DNA of 12,150 bases from an uncultured Oscillibacter sp. (GTDB lineage: Bacteria; Bacillota; Clostridia; Oscillospirales; Oscillospiraceae). The translations under genes were made by a program, and so were the position numbers. The stretch covers positions 1 to 12,150 of the forward strand of contig CABSFC010000087.1 in the NCBI GenBank assembly GCA_902476875.1, written 5' to 3'. The number at the start of each line of letters is the position of its first letter. Position 1 is the first letter of the stretch. The notes below the pieces were generated by a model. The model did not search any database and was not told where the DNA came from. It worked only from the letters and a program-made list of their open reading frames with translations. Of the stretch, positions 6,366 through 12,150 are shown piece by piece.

Positions 6366-8099
6366 ATGCTTCAGACACTGAAAAAGTTCTTTGCCTTCTG
6401 CGGGGAGGACAACCGCAGACTGTTTATGACCTCCATCTGGCTGGGGGTGCTCAGCGCCATTTGCTCCGCCATGCGCATCCCAGCGACCTATCTCGTGATC
6501 TGTGCCCTGCTGGAAAACAATGTGACCATGGCAACGCTCTGGCTCAGCTTTGCCATCATCCTGGGCTCCGTCATTATCACCACTCTCATCAACATGAAGT
6601 CCACCATGCTCCAGACCCGGGGCGGTTACCGGGCCTGCGCCAACAAGCGCATAGAGATTGCCGAGCATCTGCGCTACCTGCCCATGGGCTGGTTCAACGC
6701 CAACAGCCTGGGGGAGGTGGCCTCTGTCACGACCAACACCATGGAGAATATGGCCAACGTGGCCACCCGTGTAGTCATGATCACCACGAAGGGCTTCCTG
6801 ACCACCGGCGTCATTGCTATTATGATGCTGCTTTCCGACTGGCGGGTAGGCTTCATTACCCTGGCAGGGCTGTTGGTGTTCCTGCTGGTCAACGCAATCA
6901 TGCAGCGCAAAGAACAGGCGGTGTCCCAGCGAAAATTTGATGCGGACGAGCGCCTGGTGGCCAAGGTACTGGAATATGTGCAGGGGATTACAGAGGTGAA
7001 AAACTTTGACCTGACCAAAGACACTACCACCCAAGTGGGTGACGCCGTGGAAGAGTGCCGTAAAGCTGCCTTTGGCATGGAGGTACCCTCGGTGATCTTT
7101 ATCTTCCTGCAATTTCTGGCAAACAAGTTTACCGGAGTGGCCGTGTGCGCCTCGGCGCTGACTTTCTACTTCAACGGCACGATGCCCCTGGCCAAATGCC
7201 TGATGATGCTGATCTGTTCCTTCATCCTCTTTGAGCAGCTGGACAGTGCGGGCAGCTTCTCCACGCTGTTCCGCTCTATCGACATTGGCGTAAATAAGGC
7301 CAACGCTATTTTGAATGTGCCGCCTATGGATATTGACGGTCGGGATTTCACCCCGGAGCGCTGTGACATTGCCCTGGAGCATGTGGACTTCTCCTACGAC
7401 CAGAAAAAGATCCTCGACGATGTTTCCCTTACTGTTCCCGAGAAAACCACGGTGGCCATCGTTGGCCCCAGCGGCAGCGGCAAGACCACCCTGTGCCACT
7501 TGATGGCCCGCTTCTGGGATGTGCAGGGCGGACAGGTCACCTTGGGTGGCCAGGATGTACGGAATTACAGCTATGACAGCCTGATTCGCAATTTCTCCTT
7601 CGTGTTCCAGCGTACATACCTGTTCTCCGACACCATTGCAAATAATATCCGCTTCGGAAAGCCGGAGGCCTCTATGGACGAGGTCATTGCCGCCGCCAAA
7701 AAGGCCCGCTGCCATGACTTCATCATGGCCTTACCGGAGGGCTATGATACGATGATCGGTGAGGGGGGTGCCTCCATCTCCGGCGGCGAGCGCCAGAGAA
7801 TCACCATCGCCCGGGCCATCATGAAGAACGCTCCTATCATCGTGTTGGACGAGGCCACGGCCAATGTGGACCCCGAGAACGAGAAAGATCTGGTGGAAGC
7901 CATTGGTGAACTAACTCATGATAAGACCGTCATCATGATCGCCCACCGACTGAAGACAGTCCGCCACGCGGATCAGATCCTTGTGGTGGATGGCGGCAAA
8001 ATCGTCCAGCAGGGTACCCACGACGAGTTGGTGGGACAGGACGGTATCTACCGCCGCTTCGTGGTAGAGCGCCGCCAAGCTGCTGGTTGGAAAGTTTGA
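6366..8099 (+). CDS. ABC transporter half, permease-ATPase fusion (second of pair)
   Basis: A 577-residue partner of the preceding gene with the same layout: membrane domain about 15-300 and ATPase domain about 335-565. Motifs are Walker A GPSGSGKTT (367-375), Gln415, signature ISGGERQR (471-478), Walker B IIVLDE with Glu496, and His527. Both halves keep consensus catalytic residues, unlike many heterodimeric exporters in which one site is degenerate. The VDPENE segment matches the first subunit's DPENE. The start codon follows the upstream TAA stop directly, and GGAGG (6353-6357) inside the end of the upstream gene is the ribosome binding site, so translation is coupled and the subunits should be made in near-equal amounts. 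A strong terminator begins 22 nt after the stop, so the pair forms its own unit. The substrate is not shown by the sequence. Confidence 0.9.
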   Translation: MLQTLKKFFAFCGEDNRRLFMTSIWLGVLSAICSAMRIPATYLVICALLENNVTMATLWLSFAIILGSVIITTLINMKSTMLQTRGGYRACANKRIEIAEHLRYLPMGWFNANSLGEVASVTTNTMENMANVATRVVMITTKGFLTTGVIAIMMLLSDWRVGFITLAGLLVFLLVNAIMQRKEQAVSQRKFDADERLVAKVLEYVQGITEVKNFDLTKDTTTQVGDAVEECRKAAFGMEVPSVIFIFLQFLANKFTGVAVCASALTFYFNGTMPLAKCLMMLICSFILFEQLDSAGSFSTLFRSIDIGVNKANAILNVPPMDIDGRDFTPERCDIALEHVDFSYDQKKILDDVSLTVPEKTTVAIVGPSGSGKTTLCHLMARFWDVQGGQVTLGGQDVRNYSYDSLIRNFSFVFQRTYLFSDTIANNIRFGKPEASMDEVIAAAKKARCHDFIMALPEGYDTMIGEGGASISGGERQRITIARAIMKNAPIIVLDEATANVDPENEKDLVEAIGELTHDKTVIMIAHRLKTVRHADQILVVDGGKIVQQGTHDELVGQDGIYRRFVVERRQAAGWKV

Positions 8100-8121
8100 T
8101 TCCATTTAACATACTTTAGAC

Positions 8122-8166
8122 AATAAGCAGGCTTGCACATTGATATGCAGGTCTGCTTATTTGTTT
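8122..8166 (+). terminator. Strong intrinsic terminator after the ABC pair
   Basis: A 16-bp stem (8122-8137 with 8146-8161) contains two G-U wobbles and no mismatches, closed over an 8-nt loop. It is followed by the T-rich tract TTATTTGTTT. This is the strongest terminator in the window. It implies that the ECF operon needs its own promoter rather than read-through. Confidence 0.85.
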
Positions 8167-8308
8167 ATCTAACAGAAGAATGCGCGTACCAGCATGATGC
8201 TGTTTTTGGAATGTAAGAGAAATGCAGATGAAAAAAAGCGGGCAATGTAACGATATGAAAGAAATGCGAAAGTTTTTGACCAAACGGGACGAAACGGACT
8301 GACTGGGG

Positions 8309-8337
8309 CGGACAGAGCAAGAATCTTGCGATATACT
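8309..8337 (+). promoter_or_regulatory. Candidate promoter of the ECF operon with spacer dyad
   Basis: CGGACA (8309-8314, four of six matches to TTGACA) stands 17 nt before TATACT (8332-8337, five of six matches to TATAAT). The spacer contains a perfect dyad, GCAAGA-A-TCTTGC (8317-8329), a likely regulator site. Transcription would start near 8344, giving a leader of about 75 nt that contains the hairpin at 8347 and the dyad at 8382. A TATAAA at 8365-8370 is an alternative -10 box but lacks a -35 partner. Confidence 0.45.
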
Positions 8338-8346
8338 ACCTCCAAT

Positions 8347-8364
8347 GGACGCGTCAATGCGTCC
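8347..8364 (+). promoter_or_regulatory. Leader inverted repeat before the ECF operon
   Basis: GGACGC (8347-8352) and GCGTCC (8359-8364) form a perfect 6-bp GC-rich inverted repeat around GTCAAT, followed by TATAAAA. It could be an RNA hairpin at the 5' end of the transcript predicted from 8309-8337, or an operator. It lacks a T-run, so it is not a terminator. Confidence 0.4.
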
Positions 8365-8381
8365 TATAAAACGCCTTGATA

Positions 8382-8397
8382 GTTAGCGGAGTCTAAC
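8382..8397. promoter_or_regulatory. Candidate TetR operator, site 3 (GTTAG-N6-CTAAC)
   Basis: GTTAG (8382-8386) and CTAAC (8393-8397) repeat the half-sites and 6-nt spacing of the dyad at 4567-4582. The site ends 22 nt before the ECF S start, a position nearly identical to that before the ABC pair (19 nt). The centre sequence differs, so the match is not simple duplication of the flank. This suggests the same TetR regulator acts on the ECF operon. Confidence 0.6.
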
Positions 8398-8419
8398 CAA
8401 TTGTGAGGAGGTACATATC

Positions 8420-9019
8420 ATGAAGAAAACTGGGCGAGGCCTGACAGGAAAAGATGTTATCACAGTCGGCATCTTTTCCGCCATCTATTTTGTGATTAAT
8501 TTTGTGTTTATGCTGCTGAGCGGTCTGCATCCGCTGCTGTGGGTCCTGATGCCCGGCCTGATCGCGGTGTTTACGGGCATTCCATTCCTGATGATGTGCG
8601 CCAAGGTGCAGAAGACAGGTTCCGTTCTGCTCATGGGCTTGATCACCGCACTGATCTATTTCGTCACCGGGCAGTTTACCGTTGTCATCCTGATCGCATT
8701 CATCATCAGCTGCGTCCTGGCGGAGCTGGTGCGATACGGGACCCATTACAGAAGCTTTCGGGGAAATGCTGCGGCCTTTACCCTGTTTTCTCTGGGAATG
8801 GTAGGCTCCCCGCTGCCCGTTTGGATCATGCGGGACGACTTCCTGGCGCAGATCAGTGCCCAGGGGATGCCCGCCGACTATGTGGCAACGCTGGAGGCGG
8901 TGACCTCTCCGGCCATGCTCATCGTGCTGTTTGCCGCGCCCATCCTCGGCTCCATCCTTGGCGCTGTGATTGCCAGAGGGATGTTCAAAAAGCATTTTGA
9001 AAAGGCCGGGATCATCTGA
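8420..9019 (+). CDS. ECF transporter S component, Trep_Strep/MptD type
   Basis: A 199-residue integral membrane protein with about six helices (13-34, 38-60, 67-84, 87-104, 116-136, 163-187), the size and topology of an energy-coupling factor S component, the substrate-binding subunit. The helix pattern and context (T and A genes directly downstream) fit the Trep_Strep / MptD family of putative S components. AGGAGGT (8406-8412) lies 7 nt before the start, an unusually strong ribosome binding site. The stop is 1 nt from the T gene start. Related streptococcal systems have, as I recall, been linked to haem uptake; others are uncharacterised. The extracellular loop with PVWIMRDD (133-140) might contribute to ligand capture. 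Substrate remains undetermined. Confidence 0.82.
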   Translation: MKKTGRGLTGKDVITVGIFSAIYFVINFVFMLLSGLHPLLWVLMPGLIAVFTGIPFLMMCAKVQKTGSVLLMGLITALIYFVTGQFTVVILIAFIISCVLAELVRYGTHYRSFRGNAAAFTLFSLGMVGSPLPVWIMRDDFLAQISAQGMPADYVATLEAVTSPAMLIVLFAAPILGSILGAVIARGMFKKHFEKAGII

Positions 9020-9020
9020 C

Positions 9021-9707
9021 ATGAAAAGCGGTGTTCAAAGCGCGGATGTCTTTGATCCCAGAGTGGGGCTGGCCCTGCTGCTTCTGGCGAATGTCATCGC
9101 TTTTTCCACCAAGCCCTTCTGGGCGGAGTGCGGCTGGATTCTTCTGCTGGCGCTGCTGATGATAGGGCACCGCTGTTATGGCACAGCGGTGAAGTGGTGT
9201 GCAGCCTTTGCCCTGATCCTCTGTCTGCAATACGCGGTCCTGCCCGCCGCCCCCAAATGGGCAGCCACCAGCTTTTCCATTTTCGTGAACTACGCCCGGC
9301 GGATGCTCCCCTGCCTGATGGTGGGCGTGCTGATGCTTCGCCGTACACCCCTGCGCTATTTGATCGTCGGGCTTCGGAAGCTGCATCTGCCGCAGAAGTT
9401 GATCATTGCCATCTCCGTGACCCTGCGCTACTTTCCCGCAATCCGGGAGGAGGTGGGCCATATCCGGGACGCCATGAAGCTGCGGAATATCCACGGCCTG
9501 GAAAAAATTGAGTGTCTGGTGGTGCCCCTGATGGTCTCCGCCACCGGGACGGCGGAGGAATTATCCGCAGCCGCCGTGACCCGGGGCATCGAAAACCCGG
9601 TGCGGAAGACCAGTGTCATACAGCTGCATGCGCCGATGATAGATCTGATCGGACTGGCGGCTGGTGCGATACTGACCGCGGCGGCATTCATCATGGGAAC
9701 GAGGTGA
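9021..9707 (+). CDS. ECF transporter T component (CbiQ/EcfT family)
   Basis: A 228-residue membrane protein, the energy-coupling subunit that links the S component to the ATPase. Hydrophobic segments lie at about 14-30, 36-50, 56-75, 93-106 and 203-224. Two cytoplasmic coupling-helix motifs are visible: DAMKLRNI (150-157) and AAAVTRGI (183-190), matching the Ala-x-x-x-Arg-Gly signatures of EcfT proteins that dock into the ATPase grooves. I start it at 9021, one base after the S gene stop; a longer in-frame reading from 8970 would overlap that gene and lacks support. The ribosome binding site is poor, so translation probably depends on coupling to the S gene. The length is slightly short for the family but both coupling motifs are present. 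Confidence 0.85.
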   Translation: MKSGVQSADVFDPRVGLALLLLANVIAFSTKPFWAECGWILLLALLMIGHRCYGTAVKWCAAFALILCLQYAVLPAAPKWAATSFSIFVNYARRMLPCLMVGVLMLRRTPLRYLIVGLRKLHLPQKLIIAISVTLRYFPAIREEVGHIRDAMKLRNIHGLEKIECLVVPLMVSATGTAEELSAAAVTRGIENPVRKTSVIQLHAPMIDLIGLAAGAILTAAAFIMGTR

Positions 9708-9712
9708 CAGGG

Positions 9713-11122
9713 ATGGTTCGGCTTCAAAAAGTCTCTTTTGGCTATGCAAAGGATTTCAGTACGCTGGAGAGCGTTGACCTGACCATACGAATAGGCGAAT
9801 GTCTGCTGCTCTGCGGGGAGTCCGGGTGCGGGAAGACGACGGTCACCAAGCTGATCAACGGCCTGATCCCCGCCTTTACCGAGGGCAGTGTATTGACAGG
9901 GACCGTCTCCGTGGACGATAATCTGGTTACAGACATGAAGCTCTATGAGCTGGCGGAGCGGGTCGGGTCGGTCTTTCAAAACCCCAAAAGCCAGTTCTTC
10001 AACCTGGACTCCGACAGCGAGCTGGCCTTTGGCCTGGAAAATCAGGGCATGGAGCCGGCGGAGATGCAGCGACGCATAGACGTGACGGTACAGAAGCTCC
10101 AAATCGAAAACCTGCTGGGGCGCAGTATTTTCGCTATGTCCGGCGGCGAAAAGCAGCTGCTGGCATTTGCCTCGGTCTACGCCATGGCACCGGACATCTA
10201 TGTCCTGGACGAGCCCACGGCTAATCTGGATGCCGGGGCGATTCGGCGGCTTCACGACCAGATCGCGCTCTTGAAAAGTCAGGGCCGCACGGTGATCATC
10301 GCGGAGCACCGGCTCTGGTTTTTGACCGACCTGATCGACCGGGCCGTGTATCTGAAAAATGGAAGGATCACCCATATCTGGAGCGGCGAAGCCTTCCGCA
10401 GTCTCAGTGAAAGGGAGCGGGTGAATCTGGGCCTCCGAGCCCTGACACCTACGATGTTAAACCTGCCTGCTCCCTGCCCCGGAGGGGCGCAGCAGGGCCT
10501 ATCTGTGGAAGGGCTGACCTGTACCTATGAAAAGGGGCGGCCTATCTTCCATGACCTCTCGTTTTCCGCAGGGCCGGGCGAGGTGCTGGCAATTACGGGA
10601 GAGAACGGTGTGGGCAAGACCACGCTTTCCAGATGCCTGTGCGGGTTGTTCAAAGAGGACGCAGGGACTATCTCGCTGGATGGAAAAAGACTGAACGCAA
10701 AGCAGCGGCAGAAGGCCGCCTTCTGTGTCATGCAGGATGTGAACCACCAGCTTTTCGCTGACAGTGTGTGGAGCGAGTGTGAAATGACGGATCCCAACGC
10801 ATCTGCGGAGCAAATCGAGGCGGTTTTGCGTCAGCTTCAGCTCCTGGAGTTTCGGGATAAGCACCCCATGGCTCTGTCGGGCGGGCAGAAGCAGCGGCTG
10901 GCTGTCGCCACCGCAATCCTGTCCCACAAACAGATTTTGATCTTCGACGAGCCGACCAGCGGATTAGACTATGCGAGGATGCAGAATGTGGCCCAGGCCG
11001 TGCGGGAACTGGCCGCCCAGGGGCGTGTCGTGCTGGTCGTGACCCACGATTATGAATTTGCCCAGTGCGCCTGTGACCGGGCCCTGCGGCTTTCGGAGGG
11101 AGCATTCCACAATGATAGATAG
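9713..11122 (+). CDS. Fused double ATPase of ECF transporter (EcfA1-EcfA2)
   Basis: A 469-residue cytosolic protein with two ABC ATPase domains in one chain, replacing separate EcfA1 and EcfA2. Domain 1 (about 1-235): Walker A GESGCGKTT (35-43), Q-loop Gln89 in FQNPKSQFF, signature MSGGEKQL (142-149), Walker B YVLDEP (163-168), His199. Domain 2 (about 262-469): Walker A GENGVGKTT (296-304), Gln341, signature LSGGQKQR (388-395), Walker B LIFDEP (409-414), His445. Both sites keep catalytic Glu and His, so both should hydrolyse ATP. The linker about 240-262 is Pro- and Gly-rich. The start at 9713 follows GAGGTGA (9701-9707) by 5 nt; upstream in-frame codons lie inside the T gene. Its 3' end overlaps the AraC start by 11 bp. 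Confidence 0.9.
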   Translation: MVRLQKVSFGYAKDFSTLESVDLTIRIGECLLLCGESGCGKTTVTKLINGLIPAFTEGSVLTGTVSVDDNLVTDMKLYELAERVGSVFQNPKSQFFNLDSDSELAFGLENQGMEPAEMQRRIDVTVQKLQIENLLGRSIFAMSGGEKQLLAFASVYAMAPDIYVLDEPTANLDAGAIRRLHDQIALLKSQGRTVIIAEHRLWFLTDLIDRAVYLKNGRITHIWSGEAFRSLSERERVNLGLRALTPTMLNLPAPCPGGAQQGLSVEGLTCTYEKGRPIFHDLSFSAGPGEVLAITGENGVGKTTLSRCLCGLFKEDAGTISLDGKRLNAKQRQKAAFCVMQDVNHQLFADSVWSECEMTDPNASAEQIEAVLRQLQLLEFRDKHPMALSGGQKQRLAVATAILSHKQILIFDEPTSGLDYARMQNVAQAVRELAAQGRVVLVVTHDYEFAQCACDRALRLSEGAFHNDR

Positions 11123-12059
11123 CTTTGCCAATGAACTGGAGGATATGCACATGCTGGCAGAGAGCAACGGCTGCCAGGTCTACCAGGTCAAAAACGAGAC
11201 CGGAGAAGGCACCATGACTATCTATGAGGTGTTCCCTGGGGCGATGGTCATGTACAATGACTTCCACATTGCCTATTACAACTCCACGTTTCGTACAGAT
11301 CAGGACCTGTTCTGCATCGACTACTGCCGGGAAGGTCGGATGGAATATGCCGTGGGAAAGGACGCGTTCTCCTATGTGGAGGCCGGCGACCTGAAGCTGG
11401 ACCGCCGCCTGGAGCATGAGGGGTATTTTGCGCTGCCGCTGGCACACTATCATGGGATCTCTGTTGGATTCCGTTTGCCGGAGGCTACGAAAGAACTTGC
11501 GCGGCTCTTTGGGGAGTTTCCGCTGGATTTGAGCAAAATCCAGGAAAAATACTGCCCCGGCCCGGCACCCCGAGTGATCCACGGGGCGCCGTCCATCGAC
11601 CACATTTTTCAGGAGCTGTACGCCGTGCCGGAGCGGATCAAAATGCCCTATTTCAAGGTCAAGATCATGGAGCTGCTGCTCTATCTGGATGCGCTGGACC
11701 TGGGGGAGGAAACGGGAAAGCCCTACTTTTACCGCTCGCAGGTGGAGACAGTGAAAGCGATTCGTGCGTTCCTGACGGAACATCTGGAACGGCATTTCAC
11801 GCTGGAGGAGTTATCCAAGCGGTTTCAGCTCCCGCTGACCACTATGAAGGCCTGCTTTAAAACGGTCTATGGCAGTCCGGTCAATACCTACATGCGAAAT
11901 TACCGCATGGACCGAGCGGCTGCATTTCTGAGGCAGGAGCCGGATACCAGTGTCATAGAAATCGCTGCCCGGGTGGGGTATGACAGCTCCAGCAAATTCG
12001 CTGCCGCGTTCAAGGCGGTGAAGGGAAAATCGCCCATGGAATATCGAAAAGAACGATAA
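11112..12059 (+). CDS. AraC-family transcriptional regulator
   Basis: A 315-residue regulator. The C-terminal AraC/XylS DNA-binding domain (about 210-312) has two helix-turn-helix units: LEELSKRFQLPLTTMKACFK (231-250) and SVIEIAARVGYDSSSKFAAA (280-299), then KGKSPMEYR, the family's closing motif. The N-terminal part (about 1-190) is a variable sensor domain with no recognised ligand motif. I start at ATG 11112, 11 nt after GGAGGG (11095-11100); it overlaps the ATPase gene's end by 11 bp, so it is probably translated from the ECF mRNA. Regulators of this type (YbtA and PchR are known examples) often activate siderophore uptake genes when bound to the ferric ligand, which fits the neighbours by analogy. 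It may act on the motif-rich region at 8167-8337. Confidence 0.9.
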   Translation: MIDSFANELEDMHMLAESNGCQVYQVKNETGEGTMTIYEVFPGAMVMYNDFHIAYYNSTFRTDQDLFCIDYCREGRMEYAVGKDAFSYVEAGDLKLDRRLEHEGYFALPLAHYHGISVGFRLPEATKELARLFGEFPLDLSKIQEKYCPGPAPRVIHGAPSIDHIFQELYAVPERIKMPYFKVKIMELLLYLDALDLGEETGKPYFYRSQVETVKAIRAFLTEHLERHFTLEELSKRFQLPLTTMKACFKTVYGSPVNTYMRNYRMDRAAAFLRQEPDTSVIEIAARVGYDSSSKFAAAFKAVKGKSPMEYRKER

Positions 12060-12082
12060 GAGAGCAAAAGCCGTTCGCTCTC
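12060..12082 (+). terminator. Weak hairpin after the AraC gene
   Basis: GAGAGC (12060-12065) and GCTCTC (12077-12082) form a 6-bp stem over an 11-nt loop directly after the stop codon. No T-run follows, so intrinsic termination is doubtful. The remaining 68 bases to the window edge show no supportable gene. Confidence 0.35.
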
Positions 12083-12150
12083 AGCCTTAAATGGAAAAGC
12101 TGCCGGCGCTGGCGTAAAACCATATGACGAGGCAGCCAACGGCGGCGCAT

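Larger units (their letters stand above)
8167..8419 (+). promoter_or_regulatory. Control region of the ECF operon
   Basis: Between the ABC pair and the ECF S gene lie about 320 nt without a gene; past the terminator, about 250 nt hold only regulatory signals. A weak CAGC/GCTG hairpin before TTTTT lies at 8189-8206. Three AATGC motifs occur at 8179, 8221 and 8263, each exactly 42 bp apart. Three CGG(G)AC-like words (8285, 8295, 8309) lead into a candidate promoter at 8309-8337. A leader hairpin (8347-8364) and the GTTAG-N6-CTAAC dyad (8382-8397) complete the region. No short reading frame with a convincing ribosome binding site was found here. The density of motifs suggests more than one regulator acts here. 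Confidence 0.5.

Noticed and set aside
6207..7715. A 502-codon open frame on the - strand, antisense to the ABC genes
   Set aside because: It lies opposite two well-supported ABC coding regions, has no family resemblance and a Gly/His/Gln-rich composition typical of reverse-strand reading of GC-rich genes.
8189..8206. CAGC-ATGAT-GCTG hairpin followed by TTTTT as a second terminator
   Set aside because: The stem is only 4 bp and it lies just after a much stronger terminator, so chance occurrence is likely.
9428..10375. A 315-codon - strand frame opposite the ECF T and ATPase genes
   Set aside because: It is a reverse-strand shadow of genes with clear motifs, and nothing in its sequence resembles a known protein.
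10728..11795. A 355-codon - strand frame opposite the ATPase and AraC genes
   Set aside because: It spans the boundary between two strongly supported + strand genes and has low-complexity Arg/Pro/Ser-rich segments expected of a shadow frame.
11900..12150. A - strand gene entering from the right edge of the window
   Set aside because: The open frame there overlaps about 160 bases of the AraC DNA-binding domain, has no good start signal and shows no recognisable family.
1..12150. CRISPR array, tRNA or rRNA gene, insertion sequence, phage attachment site
   Set aside because: I saw no regularly spaced identical repeats, no cloverleaf-like segment, no transposase-like frame and no terminal inverted repeats with target duplications.

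Overview
The window looks like a chromosomal segment of a low-oxygen, gut-type Firmicute (Clostridia, plausibly Oscillospirales). This rests on its moderately high GC content, strong AGGAGG-type ribosome binding sites, tightly packed same-strand operons, and protein families typical of that group. The placement is inference; no rRNA or marker gene is present. Every gene I can support lies on the + strand.

Region 1 (about 1-3770) starts with a terminator-like hairpin from an upstream unit. A five-gene unit follows: a small four-helix membrane protein of unknown family, an isoprenylcysteine carboxyl methyltransferase (ICMT)-like membrane methyltransferase, a six-helix membrane protein (possibly DUF6796), a leucine carboxyl methyltransferase (LCMT/Ppm1/TcmP)-type methyltransferase, and a class I SAM methyltransferase with an N-terminal winged-helix/dimerisation domain. 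It closes with two successive hairpins, the second a good intrinsic terminator.

Region 2 (about 3800-8166) opens with a TetR-family regulator whose sigma-A-like promoter is overlapped by an inverted repeat. A terminator follows, then a GTTAG-N6-CTAAC dyad, then two abutting half-size ABC transporters that should form a heterodimer. Their DPENE motif and context recall the YbtP/YbtQ and IrtA/IrtB group, exporter-fold proteins that import siderophores. A strong 16-bp terminator ends the unit.

Region 3 (about 8167-12082) has a 320-nt control region carrying a second GTTAG-N6-CTAAC dyad, a candidate promoter with a dyad in its spacer, and a leader hairpin. A complete energy-coupling factor (ECF) transporter follows: a Trep_Strep/MptD-type S component, a CbiQ-type T component and a fused double ATPase. 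Last is an AraC-family regulator that overlaps the ATPase gene.

The simplest reading of regions 2 and 3 is one nutrient-uptake regulon. An ABC pair and an ECF importer are under one TetR repressor acting at three related sites, with an AraC sensor translated from the end of the ECF operon. The same gene order (ABC pair, then ECF S, T and A) resembles, as I recall, the distal part of the streptococcal sia haem-uptake operon. Haem, a porphyrin or a metallophore is therefore the leading substrate class, but nothing in the sequence fixes it. The upstream methyltransferase operon may be linked, for example by modifying a transported small molecule, or may only be adjacent.
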